A DNA stretch of 64,000 bases from positions 61,986 through 125,985 of the forward strand of contig JACCQO010000007.1 in NCBI GenBank assembly GCA_015709205.1, in the 5' to 3' direction. Below are positions 42,609 to 51,564 of the stretch, in pieces. The notes below the pieces were generated by a model that searched no databases, was not told the DNA's origin, and saw only the letters and a list, made by a program, of their open reading frames with translations. Origin of the DNA: Desulfovibrionaceae bacterium (GTDB lineage Bacteria > Desulfobacterota > Desulfovibrionia > Desulfovibrionales > Desulfovibrionaceae). Each line of letters opens with the position of its first letter. Within the stretch, counting starts at the first letter, position 1. The position numbers and the translations under genes were made by a program.

Positions 42609-43559
42609 TCATATGGAGCAGCGCATCGCGCCGAGGGGCGCGGCGAAGCCGGGGATGTAGGAGGTGGTGGTCACGTGGGCCGGGCCGAGCGGTACGTACA
42701 GGCCGGGATCGTCCGGAGACCGGCGGATGCGCAGCGAATCCGCGTCGAACTCCAGCCGCATGGGCACCAGCTCCAGGTCGCCCTCCCCGCACAGGCTCTC
42801 GCGCGTCTGCGGGGAATGGGTCTCGGGCAGGCGGCCCGGCCAGGCCACGGCCACGGCCGTGTGCACCGTGCTCACCGTGCGCAGCGCCCCGCCCGGGGCA
42901 AAGGAAAGACTGCCGACGTCGCCGTTCACGCCCACGGCGTCCGGATCAAAGGCGCGCACCGACCCCACGGGCGTCCGCACGGCCACGGGCTCGGCGGGCT
43001 CCAGCGAACGCACCTGCCCGTCCTCGAAAAAGCTCACGCCCATGCGTGCCGACACCCGGCCCGCCGGGGTCTCGACCTCCAGCCGCTCGTCGGGCCACAG
43101 GGTCAGGGAACGCAACCAGCCGCCGGGACCGAAGGAAACGCCGATCACCCGCAGGGCCTTGACGCCCAGCGGGGTCGCCAGGACCACGGGTTCGGCCAGC
43201 GCGGCCTCGTCCTCCTGGCTCCAGTAGCCGGAGAGCCGCCCGTTGAGCGGGAAGACGCGGCTCACGGCCCCGCCGGGATGGAAGGTGACCATCTCGGCGC
43301 GCATGGGCCCGGCCGGGGTCTGGACCACCGTGGGCCGTTCCAGGGGCAGGGACTTGAGCATGCCGTTGTCGTGAAATTCCAGGGACTGCACCGTGCGCCG
43401 CCGCAGGTCGTCGGTGGTGTGCTGGGGCGTGAGATCCCCAAGCCCGGTATGGAGCACGGACTCCCCGCAGGGCTGGCAGGAGCGCACGCGGCCGTCCGGG
43501 GTCCATTCCACGGGTCCGCTCACGTGGACCGCACCGTGCGGGGTGCTCAGGGTCTGCAT
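42609..43559 (-). CDS. Hypothetical protein with repeated beta modules
   Basis: A 316-residue protein with no signal peptide. It contains several imperfect copies of a beta-strand module that reads roughly TPxGxVxAxxVxFxxGGxxRSLxP (for example TPAGPMRAEMVTFHPGGAVS, TPAGRVSARMGVSFFEDG and TPVGSVRAFDP), reminiscent of MORN-like or beta-helix repeats. The first unit has CQPCGES. Function unknown. GGAG precedes the ATG at 43559. Confidence 0.65.
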   Translation of the reverse strand: MQTLSTPHGAVHVSGPVEWTPDGRVRSCQPCGESVLHTGLGDLTPQHTTDDLRRRTVQSLEFHDNGMLKSLPLERPTVVQTPAGPMRAEMVTFHPGGAVSRVFPLNGRLSGYWSQEDEAALAEPVVLATPLGVKALRVIGVSFGPGGWLRSLTLWPDERLEVETPAGRVSARMGVSFFEDGQVRSLEPAEPVAVRTPVGSVRAFDPDAVGVNGDVGSLSFAPGGALRTVSTVHTAVAVAWPGRLPETHSPQTRESLCGEGDLELVPMRLEFDADSLRIRRSPDDPGLYVPLGPAHVTTTSYIPGFAAPLGAMRCSI

Positions 43560-43898
43560 GGTCGCTCCTTGTTTGCAGAATAAAAGCAAGGAGGATGCCA
43601 GAAATTTTATGATGTGATTTCGAATTGATACGAATGAAGCCTGTGGGGCTTGCCGTATCCTGAGACAAAAACGTCGCGGGAAACGACAAAGATGTCGTCG
43701 CACCAGTTGCCCTGTCGAAGAGGAAAGAAGCTGTCGGCGGTGCGCCGGAACCCCGCGTCGCACGATGCGTCGTTTTCCCGAAATCAAAACCGGACCGGGA
43801 GGCCGTCCGCGCCCTGCCCGTCCACGGCGTGCTCATCTTGCCGCGCGCCGCCTCCAGGCCGCGAGGCGGCGATGGCGTGCGGAAGGATGGATGCGGAG
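43560..43898. other. Gap without a gene
   Basis: Holds the A+T-rich promoter region of the minus-strand orphan (about 43570-43640). No ORF with family character or RNA gene is seen in the rest. Confidence 0.6.
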
Positions 43899-45146
43899 CT
43901 AGGCGGAGCGCCTTGCGGCGCGGGCTTGGTTCCCGGCCGTGCCGCCATCATGGCCGCCCTTGTCCCCGTCGGCGTCCCCGTCATCGCCCCCGACATCGCC
44001 GCTCAGGAGCACGCCGAGCCAGCGCGTGGCGTCGTTGGCGTCCAGGGCCACCTTGATGACCATGGTCAGGGGCACGGACAGGAGCATGCCCACGGTGCCC
44101 AACACCCAGCCCCAGAAGACCATGGAGACGAAGACCACCAGAGGCGAGAGGTTCATGCCCCGGCCCATGAGCCGGGGCTCGATGACGTTGCCCACGACCA
44201 CGTTGACCGCGACGTAGCCGCCGGCCGCGAGCAGCGCCGTGCCGCCGCCGAGCTGCACCAGGGCCAGGAGCACGGCGGGCACGGCCGCGGCCACCGAGCC
44301 GATGGTCGGCACGTAGTTGAGCAGAAAGGCGAGCAGCCCCCAGAGCACGGCGTAGTCCACGCCGAGCACGGCCAGCCAGAGCCCCAGCGCAAGGCCGGTG
44401 CCCAGGCTGACCAGGGTCTTCAGGGCCATATATTCCTTGATCTTGGCGATGGCCAGGGTGAAGCGCGGCAGGTGCGAATCCGGGTCGCCGAAGGCCGCGC
44501 GCAGCTTGGCCGGGAACCCGGCGGCCTCCAGGAGGATGAAGACCACGGTGAGCAGGATCAGGAAGGCGTCGCCGAGCACGCCGCCCAGGCCGCGGAGCAT
44601 GGACGAGGCCACGCGCAGGGCCACGCCGGGGTCGAAGAGCCCGCGCAGCGCGGCGTCCGGCACGGGCAGCCCGTGCGCCGCGAGCCAGGCGTAGAGCCCG
44701 GCGGTCTGTTCCGAAAGGCGCGCCTGGTAGGCGGGCAGGGAGTTGCTGAAGCCCGTGACCGAGGTGCCGATGACCGCGAGCACCAGGGCCCCGGCGAGCA
44801 CGATGGTCCCGAGCACCACGAGCAGTGCCGCGGCCTTGGGCACGCCCCTGCCCTGCAGCCAGAACAGCGGCGGCGCGGCGGCCACGGCCACGAAGGCCGC
44901 GAGCAGGAACGGCGCCATCAACGGCTCGGCCGCGCGCATGCCCGCGACCACGATGACGAAGGCCGCCAGCCCAAGGAGCACGCGCAGCCCCAGGGAGCGC
45001 TGCGCGCGGCCCGCTCCGGGCGGGGGGCCGGAGCGCGCCGAGGACGCCCCGGAGACCGGCGCGGCGGCGGGCGGCGCGCCGGAAACGGATCTGGAGTCGG
45101 ATCTCGGCGCGGCCTGCGACTCGGGCTGGGGACCGGAGGGGGCCAT
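43899..45146 (-). CDS. AI-2E family transporter-like membrane protein
   Basis: A 415-residue protein. After a Pro/Ala/Ser-rich N-terminus (about 1-50) come seven to eight helices with the family pattern: AGMRAAEPLMAPFLLAAFVA, a long periplasmic part, then LLAFLLNYVPTIGSVAA, IEPRLMGRGMNLSPLVV and LLSVPLTMVIK. The C-terminus is rich in Gly/Asp. The family includes exporters of autoinducer-2 and Na+/H+ antiporters. The ribosome binding site is weak and the start overlaps the tail of the upstream gene's reading region. Confidence 0.85.
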   Translation of the reverse strand: MAPSGPQPESQAAPRSDSRSVSGAPPAAAPVSGASSARSGPPPGAGRAQRSLGLRVLLGLAAFVIVVAGMRAAEPLMAPFLLAAFVAVAAAPPLFWLQGRGVPKAAALLVVLGTIVLAGALVLAVIGTSVTGFSNSLPAYQARLSEQTAGLYAWLAAHGLPVPDAALRGLFDPGVALRVASSMLRGLGGVLGDAFLILLTVVFILLEAAGFPAKLRAAFGDPDSHLPRFTLAIAKIKEYMALKTLVSLGTGLALGLWLAVLGVDYAVLWGLLAFLLNYVPTIGSVAAAVPAVLLALVQLGGGTALLAAGGYVAVNVVVGNVIEPRLMGRGMNLSPLVVFVSMVFWGWVLGTVGMLLSVPLTMVIKVALDANDATRWLGVLLSGDVGGDDGDADGDKGGHDGGTAGNQARAARRSA

Positions 45147-45148
45147 GG

Positions 45149-45460
45149 TCAGGAGAGCAGAAGGATGAAGGTGATCAGGGTCATGATCCAGCACATGAAG
45201 AAGAGCGTGTCGTGCTTGATGGCCTGGTCCTCGAGCCTGCGCCGATGCTGCTCCATCATCATCATCTCCTGCTCCACCCAGAAGTCGATGGCCTTGGTGT
45301 CGTAGCCCTTCTCCTCCATCTCGCGCTTCATGAACTGCAGGGAATCGCTCTGCGACAACCCGTACCAGCGCCCGGCGCGCTGGAACTTCATGACCACGTA
45401 GTAGGCGGCGAGCAACAGGGCATAGACGGCGACGAGAATGATGACGGTCGATGTGCTCAT
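45149..45460 (-). CDS. Small two-helix membrane protein
   Basis: A 103-residue protein with transmembrane helices at both ends (VIILVAVYALLLAAYYVVM and FFMCWIMTLITFILLLS) and a charged middle containing EMMMMEQHRRRLEDQ. It ends 2 nt before the AI-2E-type gene begins, so the two form an operon. No family recognised. Confidence 0.6.
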   Translation of the reverse strand: MSTSTVIILVAVYALLLAAYYVVMKFQRAGRWYGLSQSDSLQFMKREMEEKGYDTKAIDFWVEQEMMMMEQHRRRLEDQAIKHDTLFFMCWIMTLITFILLLS

Positions 45461-45678
45461 GGCGCTGTAATCGGGGGGTGCGGGGACATCGTGCGGGAGT
45501 GCCGTCCATCCGCTAGCCACCCCGTCCCCACTCGCACTATGCCAGCTGTGCGCAACCAAGGCAACTCATTCCGGATGTTGCGTATCGTCTGGACGATCCC
45601 GCCGCCCCCGATTCCCGGAACGGCGCGGCCGCCCGGGCCGCGGGCCCGGCCCCGCCCTTTCGGCCCGCGCGGCGCACG

Positions 45679-45709
45679 AAAAAAACGGCCGCGCCCGGGG
45701 GCGCGGCCG
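45679..45709 (-). terminator. Terminator of the TRAP operon
   Basis: CGGCCGCGCC-CGGG-GGCGCGGCCG, with a plus-strand A run at 45679-45685, i.e. a U run for minus-strand transcripts. Confidence 0.9.
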
Positions 45710-45742
45710 TGGGGCGGGCGTTGCCGTGCGGCTCTCGGACGA

Positions 45743-47839
45743 CTACCAGGCAGCCACGCGCTTGGGGTTGTTGGCCCTGGCCCGGGGGCCCTGGGCCAGA
45801 TAGAGCAGCCCGAAGAGCGCGATGCCGATGAGACAGCACCAGTAGCGCTGCTCGTGGGGCACGCCGAGCAGGTCCGCCGTGGCGTCGGGCCGGAGCATGA
45901 CCAGGGTGATACAAAGCATGAAGGGGATCTCGTACCAGCGGTTGTTGGTCCGCAGCCAGCCCTGCGTGGCCGAGGCAAAGGCGAAGTTGCCGATGCAGGC
46001 CGTGACGAAGATCATGATCGCCATCGGGAAGCTGTCGATGTCGTGCAGGATCAGGTCGTGGTTGAAGATGAACATGAACGGCAGGATGGCCGTGCGGATG
46101 TCGTAGAGGAATCCCTGGATTCCCGTGGGAATGGGCGGGGACTCCGCAATGGCCGCCGCGGCGTAGGCCGCCAGGCCCACGGGCGGGGTGTCGTCGGCCA
46201 GGATGCCGAAGAAGAAGCAGAACAGGTGCGCGGCCATGAGCGGCACGATGAACCCGTAGTCGCCGCCGATGTGCACGATGGCCGGGGCCGTGAGCGAGGC
46301 CATGACGATGTAGGTGGCCGTGGTCGGCAGCCCCATGCCGATGATCAGGCTGGCCACGGCCGTGATGACGAGCATCAGGTAGATGTTCCCTGCCGAGAGC
46401 ACGTCGATGATCTGGGTGATGAGCCCGCCCAGGCCCAGGGCGACCACGCCCACGATGATGCCCGCCGCGGCCGTGGCCATGGCCACGCCCGCCATGTTGC
46501 GCGCGCCGTCGGCCAGGGAGATGAACACGTCGCCGAGCGCTTCCAGGATGGCCGGGCCCACGGGACGATTGGCGCGCATGGCCATCACGGGCTTCTGCAC
46601 GAGCATGACCGCCGCGAGGACCACGATGGCGTTGAAGGCCGCCAGCTCGGGCGAGTGGCGCAGGACCACCAGTTCGTAGAGCAGCATGCACAGGGGAATG
46701 AGGTAGTGCACGCCGGAGAACAGGGTCTTGAACAGCGGCGGCAGTTCGGAGCGCCGCATGCCCCGCAGGCCCAGCTTGGAGGCCTCCACGTGCGAGATGT
46801 ACAGAAGCGAGGCGTAGGACACGAAGGCCGGAACGGCCGCGGCCTTGATCACGTCCACGTAGGGCACGTTGACGTATTCGGCGATGATGAAGGCGGCCGC
46901 GCCCATGATCGGCGGGGCGAGCTGGCCGTCGGTGGAGGCGGCGACCTCGATGGCCGCGGCCTTGGTGGCCGGATAGCCGACCTTCTTCATCAGCGGGATG
47001 GTGAAGGTGCCGGTGGTCACGATGTTGGCGATGGACGAGCCCGAGACCATGCCCGTGAGGCCGGAACCCAGGATGGCGGCCTTGGCCGGGCCCCCCTTGA
47101 AGCCGCCGAGCAGGGACAGGGCCAGCTTGATGAAGTAATTCCCCGCTCCGGCCTTCTCCAGCATGGTGCCGAAGAGCACGAAGAGAAAGACGATGGTCGC
47201 GGACACGTCCAGGGGGATGCCGTAGATGCCCTCGGAACTCATGGACATCTGGCCCACGAAGCGGTCCAGGGACACGCCCTTGAAGGCGATGACGTCGGGC
47301 ATGTAGGGCCCGGCGAAGGCGTAGGCGATGAAACCCAGGGCGATGACCGGCAGGGCCGGGCCGATGATGCGCCGGGTGGCCTCCAGCAGCGTGACCACCA
47401 GGACCACGCCGAGGATGATGTCGCGCTCGATGGGCATGCCGTAACGCATGGCGATGCCGTCGTAGTCGAGCACGATGTAGAGGGCCGCGCCCACCGAGGC
47501 CACGCCGAGCAGGATGTCCAGAAAGGTGATGCGTCCGAAAAGCAGCAAGTATTTGAGGTCGGGCCTGCGTTTGGGATGATATTTGATGAAGGGGATGTTG
47601 AGATAGATGAGGATCAGGCCGAAGGCCAGGTGGATGGCGCGGATGTAGATGGAGTCCAGCAGCAGCCAACTGGCGATGCAGAGCTGGAAGATGGACCACG
47701 TCACGGCGATGACGATGGTCAGATTCCTGCGGAACCCCTTTCCGGCCCAGCCCAGGCCGGATTCGGTCTCGGCCAGCTGCTGCGCGTATTCCACTCCCGT
47801 GAGGTTTTGTTCATCGACATTCGGCGGCATACTCGGCAT
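45743..47839 (-). CDS. TRAP transporter fused 4TM/12TM permease
   Basis: A 698-residue membrane protein. The N-terminal third (residues about 25-160) is the small DctQ-like part; the rest is the DctM-like large part with motifs GSSIANIVTTGTFTIPLMKKVGYP and DDTPPVGLAAYAAAAIA. Such fused permeases (TAXI type) import organic acids with a Na+ or H+ gradient. It lies downstream of its binding protein on the same strand. Two ATGs (47839, 47830) are possible. Confidence 0.93.
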   Translation of the reverse strand: MPSMPPNVDEQNLTGVEYAQQLAETESGLGWAGKGFRRNLTIVIAVTWSIFQLCIASWLLLDSIYIRAIHLAFGLILIYLNIPFIKYHPKRRPDLKYLLLFGRITFLDILLGVASVGAALYIVLDYDGIAMRYGMPIERDIILGVVLVVTLLEATRRIIGPALPVIALGFIAYAFAGPYMPDVIAFKGVSLDRFVGQMSMSSEGIYGIPLDVSATIVFLFVLFGTMLEKAGAGNYFIKLALSLLGGFKGGPAKAAILGSGLTGMVSGSSIANIVTTGTFTIPLMKKVGYPATKAAAIEVAASTDGQLAPPIMGAAAFIIAEYVNVPYVDVIKAAAVPAFVSYASLLYISHVEASKLGLRGMRRSELPPLFKTLFSGVHYLIPLCMLLYELVVLRHSPELAAFNAIVVLAAVMLVQKPVMAMRANRPVGPAILEALGDVFISLADGARNMAGVAMATAAAGIIVGVVALGLGGLITQIIDVLSAGNIYLMLVITAVASLIIGMGLPTTATYIVMASLTAPAIVHIGGDYGFIVPLMAAHLFCFFFGILADDTPPVGLAAYAAAAIAESPPIPTGIQGFLYDIRTAILPFMFIFNHDLILHDIDSFPMAIMIFVTACIGNFAFASATQGWLRTNNRWYEIPFMLCITLVMLRPDATADLLGVPHEQRYWCCLIGIALFGLLYLAQGPRARANNPKRVAAW

Positions 47840-48007
47840 CCCTATTCGTTTGTTTTCGCGGGCCGCACCCGCCGGCGCGACGGGCCGGGCCCGCCCACCG
47901 CACGCCGAACGCCGAGCCCGAAAAACGGGCGCGGCGCCGGACGGAGAAATGTGGAACGGCGGACCGGACGGGCGCGGGGCCCGTCCGGTCCGCGGAACGG
48001 AAACGAC

Positions 48008-48988
48008 TTACTTGAGGAGGCCGGCTTCCTTGTAATAGCGCATGGCGCCCTCGTGAATGGGGGCGGACAGGCCTTCCAGCATGCTCTCCTTGGTCAGGTG
48101 GGCATAGGCCGGGTGCAGGCTCTTGAACTGGTCGAAGTTCTCGAAGACTTCCTTGGTGATCGCGTAGACGACGTCGGCGGGCACCTTGGCCGAGGTGACC
48201 AGGGTGGCCTTCACGCCGAAGGTCTTGACGTCCTTGTCGTTGGCCGCGCCGGGGTAGTCGCTGATGGCGATGGTGGCTTCGGCATAGTAGGGCTTCTCCT
48301 TGACGACCTTGGCCACGCCGGGACCGGTCACGTCGAGGATGCGTACCTTGCGCTTGCCCGCGGTGGCTTCCTTGATGGCGCCGGAGGGGTTGCCCACGGT
48401 GTAGAAGAAGGCGTCCAGACGGCCGTCCTGGAGCAGGCCCGGGGCCTCGGCGGCCTTGATGTACTCGGCCTTGATGTCCTTTTCGGGATCGATGCCCACG
48501 GCGACCAGGGCGTCGATGGAGTTCTGCAGGGTGCCGGAGCCGTGGTTGCCCAGGTTCACGACCTTGTCCTTGAGGTCGGCGACGGTCTTGATGCCCGCGT
48601 CTTCGGCGGCGCAGAGCACGATGGTCTCGGGATGGATGGAGAACACGGCGCGCAGGTCCTTCTGGGGGCCACGGTCCTTCCACTCTTCGAGGCCCTTGAC
48701 GGCCTGGTACTGGCGGTCGGACTGGGTCACGCCGAAGTCCAGGTCGCCGGAAAGCACGGCGTTGATGTTGAACACGGAGCCGCCGGTGGACTCGACCGTG
48801 GCGCGGATGCCGTAGACGTCGCGCTTCTGGTTCACGATCTTGGCAATGGCGCCGCCGGTGGGATAGTACACGCCGGTGATGCCGCCGGTGCCGATGGTCA
48901 CGAAGGTCGTCTTGGCGGACGCCAGCGAGGCCATGGCCAAAAGCAGCGTCAGGCTCGCAACGGCGCATAGGGTGACAAGTTTCTTCAT
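48008..48988 (-). CDS. TAXI-family TRAP solute-binding protein
   Basis: A 326-residue periplasmic protein with a signal peptide (about 1-25, MASLASA). The TAXI signature TIGTGGITGVYYPTGGAIAKIVN, then STGGSVFNINAV and DFGVTQSDRQYQAVKG, are typical; related proteins bind glutamate or other dicarboxylates or amino acids. It is the first gene of the operon and lies about 170 nt before the permease. GGAGG precedes the start. Confidence 0.93.
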   Translation of the reverse strand: MKKLVTLCAVASLTLLLAMASLASAKTTFVTIGTGGITGVYYPTGGAIAKIVNQKRDVYGIRATVESTGGSVFNINAVLSGDLDFGVTQSDRQYQAVKGLEEWKDRGPQKDLRAVFSIHPETIVLCAAEDAGIKTVADLKDKVVNLGNHGSGTLQNSIDALVAVGIDPEKDIKAEYIKAAEAPGLLQDGRLDAFFYTVGNPSGAIKEATAGKRKVRILDVTGPGVAKVVKEKPYYAEATIAISDYPGAANDKDVKTFGVKATLVTSAKVPADVVYAITKEVFENFDQFKSLHPAYAHLTKESMLEGLSAPIHEGAMRYYKEAGLLK

Positions 48989-49148
48989 CGGAAAGCCTCC
49001 TCGATGGTTAGTGAGTTGCCGTCATCGCGTACGCCCGGGCGCAACGCGCCCGGGGCCTCCCCAACGGTAGGACAAAAAGAAAAAGCGGACCTGACGGCCC
49101 TGGCCGCCCCGTCGGCAACACCGCGGGGTTTCGGCATTCTGTCGAATG

Positions 49149-49177
49149 AAGTAGCAGAAGAAACCTGAAATTGTCAA
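49149..49177 (-). promoter_or_regulatory. Candidate promoter of the TRAP operon
   Basis: On the minus strand TTGACA (plus 49172-49177), 17 bp, CTACTT (plus 49149-49154). The gap 48989-49315 is A+T-rich and should also hold the divergent promoter of the ATP-grasp operon. Confidence 0.35.
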
Positions 49178-49315
49178 TGTGGACGCAGAATTTCCAAAAT
49201 GTAGACTCTTGCGGTGAAATGCTATAAATGTAAAAATATCCATCTTCCGGTTGCATGCTCCGGGTCGAAGGACTATACTGCCGCCCCATTGCGCCTGCTG
49301 TGCCGGACCGCCCCA

Positions 49316-50710
49316 ATGAACGACATCATCTTCACCAATGTCCGCCTCGATCCGGACACCTACTACGTCTTCTATGTGGGCGAAATGAAGGCCTACGGAC
49401 TCAACGAGTTCGTGCACCAGGCCATCGGTCGGCACACCGAGCGCAAGACCAGGATCATCTCCATCGTCTCCGACGTCCTGGAAGACTACCCCCACGACAA
49501 CATCATCGTCATCAACCCCGAGGCCTTCGCCCAGGGCATCACGGCCCGCTCGCGCGTGTCCATGCGCATCCCCATCACCCGCTTCGCGCGCCACGTCTCG
49601 GCCAACGCCTTCGTGCGCGAGACCGCCAGTTCCATCCTGCAGAGCCAGGACGAGCTCTACGTCTGGATGTTCGAGTCCAAGCCGGAATTCACGCTCACGC
49701 GCATTCCCGGGGTCAGGCTCCTGGGGCCCGACCCGCTCTTGGCCGCCAAGTTCAACAACAAGATCTGGCAGTACAACACCTTTCGCGGACACATTCCCAT
49801 TCCGGACTACCAGATCTGCCACGGGGCGACGCAGCTCGCCGAGCTCACCGCGCGCCTCAGGCCCGAGTGGGCCGACGGCATCTTCGTCTCCCTGGAATAC
49901 AGCGCCGCGGGCATGGGCTCCATGGTCACGCGCACCCAGGAGGACGTCACCGGTCGCTTCACCGACGAGGAGGCCTACTGCTTCGTCAGCCGCTACATGA
50001 TCCACGACTACGACCCCACGGTGCTCGCCGTGGTGGCCAACGAGGACGACGTGTTCGTGGCCGGGGTGGCGGACCAGCGCATCGAGAACGGCAACGCCTT
50101 CCGCGGCTCCACCTTTCCCTCGGTGCTCGACGTGCGCGTGCAGGAGGAACTCTGCGAGCACACCCGCACCGTGGGCCGGCTGCTCGGCAAGCGCGGCTAC
50201 CGGGGCATCTTCGGCTGCGACTTCATCGTCACCCCGGACGGGCGGCCCTTCTTCATCGAGGCCAACACGCGCAAGCAGGGCACGACCATGGAATTCTGCT
50301 GCGCCATGGAGAACCTCCTGCCCGAGGGTTCGCCCAACCTCCTGGAGCTGGAATACTTCGCCGTGACCCGGAACCGTTTTCCGGAGAACACGCCCGCCTC
50401 GCCCGAGTGTCTGGACGCCTCGTGCGGCTGCAAGCTGCACTGGGGCACCTACAACAACAAGGTGGACCACTCCATCCGCACGGCGCACAACATCTACCAG
50501 ACCATGGGCGAGCGCGACCTCTTCCGGCGCGCTGCCTCGGGCGGCTCGGGCGGGCACCTGATCCTGGAACACGTGGGCACGGACATGATCGTCAAACCCG
50601 GCACCTTCCTGGGCCGCGTGGTCGCCGTGGACTCCTCGCGCCGGCGCATGCTCGAACGGCTGCGACAGGGCGAGGAACAGCTCATGCGCTCGGTGCGCGC
50701 CGAGGCCTGA
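49316..50710 (+). CDS. ATP-grasp family protein, unknown ligase
   Basis: A 464-residue protein. The central ATP-grasp fold is recognised by FNNKIWQYNTFRGHIPIPDYQ, the lysine-containing VSLEYSAAGMGSMVTR loop and the metal/catalytic end GYRGIFGCDFIVTPDGRPFFIEANTR in parts (FIVTPDGRPFFIEANTRKQG). It would couple a carboxylate to an amine or thiol using ATP. It lacks an obvious carboxylase, biotin or Ala-Ala signature. It leads the four-gene operon. The ATG at 49316 precedes the region with family character. Confidence 0.8.
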   Translation: MNDIIFTNVRLDPDTYYVFYVGEMKAYGLNEFVHQAIGRHTERKTRIISIVSDVLEDYPHDNIIVINPEAFAQGITARSRVSMRIPITRFARHVSANAFVRETASSILQSQDELYVWMFESKPEFTLTRIPGVRLLGPDPLLAAKFNNKIWQYNTFRGHIPIPDYQICHGATQLAELTARLRPEWADGIFVSLEYSAAGMGSMVTRTQEDVTGRFTDEEAYCFVSRYMIHDYDPTVLAVVANEDDVFVAGVADQRIENGNAFRGSTFPSVLDVRVQEELCEHTRTVGRLLGKRGYRGIFGCDFIVTPDGRPFFIEANTRKQGTTMEFCCAMENLLPEGSPNLLELEYFAVTRNRFPENTPASPECLDASCGCKLHWGTYNNKVDHSIRTAHNIYQTMGERDLFRRAASGGSGGHLILEHVGTDMIVKPGTFLGRVVAVDSSRRRMLERLRQGEEQLMRSVRAEA

Positions 50711-50733
50711 CCCCCGGCCCGCAGGAAACGGAC

Positions 50734-51564
50734 ATGGCCCCCAACCCAGAAAAACGCCCCCAAGCCCCCTCCCCTGCTCCTGCCTCACCCTCCACGGCGG
50801 CCCGGCTTCCGCCCAGCGGGCCGTTCGCCGGGCTCCGCGAAGGGCCCGTGGACCAACGCGCCTACTGGGAACGCGTCTCGTCCGTCAAAACCTACACCAC
50901 GCCCCTGGCCGTCGAACCCTTCACCCGCCTGGTGCCGCGCGGCGCGCGCGTGCTGGACGCGGGCTGCGGCTACGGCCGCACCCTGGCCGAGCTCGCGGAC
51001 CTGGGCTACCGCCCCGTGGGCGCGGACTTCGCCCACGCGGCGCTCGCGCGCGGCCGCGCCATGGGGCTGGCCGCGCCCCTAGCCGTCGGTTCGGCCCTGG
51101 CCCTGCCCTTCGCCGCCGCCTCCTTCGACGCCGTGGTCCTGCTGGCCGTGCTCACCTGCGTGGTGCGCGACGCGGACCAGCGCGCCGTGGTGGCCGAGGC
51201 GCGCCGCGTGCTCAGGCCCGGCGGAGCCCTGCTGGTCAACGACTTTCTCCTGGGCGACGACGCGCGCAACCGCGAGCGCTACGCGCGCTTCGCCCCGGTG
51301 CACGGCACCTACGGCGTGTTCGAGGTGGACGGCAACGCCCTGGTGCGGCACCATGATCCGGCTTGGATCGACGAACTGCTCGCACCCTTCGCCGTCGCGC
51401 ACCGGGAGGAGCACCTTTTCACGACCATGAACGGCAACACGGCCCGGGGGTTCACCTATCTGGGCCTGGCCCCGAACCCCTGCCCCCCCCAACCCTCCGA
51501 CCCGCAACCCCAAAAAGGAGAGCGGACATGCAACAGGACAACGCCCCGGAACTCGACGCCCTGA
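50734..51564 (+). CDS. SAM-dependent methyltransferase
   Basis: A 276-residue class-I methyltransferase. Motif I is ARVLDAGCGYGRTLAEL (about residue 72), with SFDAVVLLAVLTC and EARRVLRPGGALLVND further on. The N-terminal 45 residues and the C-terminus are Pro-rich. It follows the ATP-grasp gene by 23 nt and overlaps the radical SAM gene by 37 nt. The substrate is unknown. Confidence 0.85.
   Translation: MAPNPEKRPQAPSPAPASPSTAARLPPSGPFAGLREGPVDQRAYWERVSSVKTYTTPLAVEPFTRLVPRGARVLDAGCGYGRTLAELADLGYRPVGADFAHAALARGRAMGLAAPLAVGSALALPFAAASFDAVVLLAVLTCVVRDADQRAVVAEARRVLRPGGALLVNDFLLGDDARNRERYARFAPVHGTYGVFEVDGNALVRHHDPAWIDELLAPFAVAHREEHLFTTMNGNTARGFTYLGLAPNPCPPQPSDPQPQKGERTCNRTTPRNSTP

Noticed and set aside
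45212..48970. Very long plus-strand open frame (over 1200 codons) across the TRAP genes
   Set aside because: It is antisense to the TRAP permease and binding protein genes, has a His/Gly/Arg-rich shadow composition, and no start signals. Long antisense frames are common in G+C-rich DNA.
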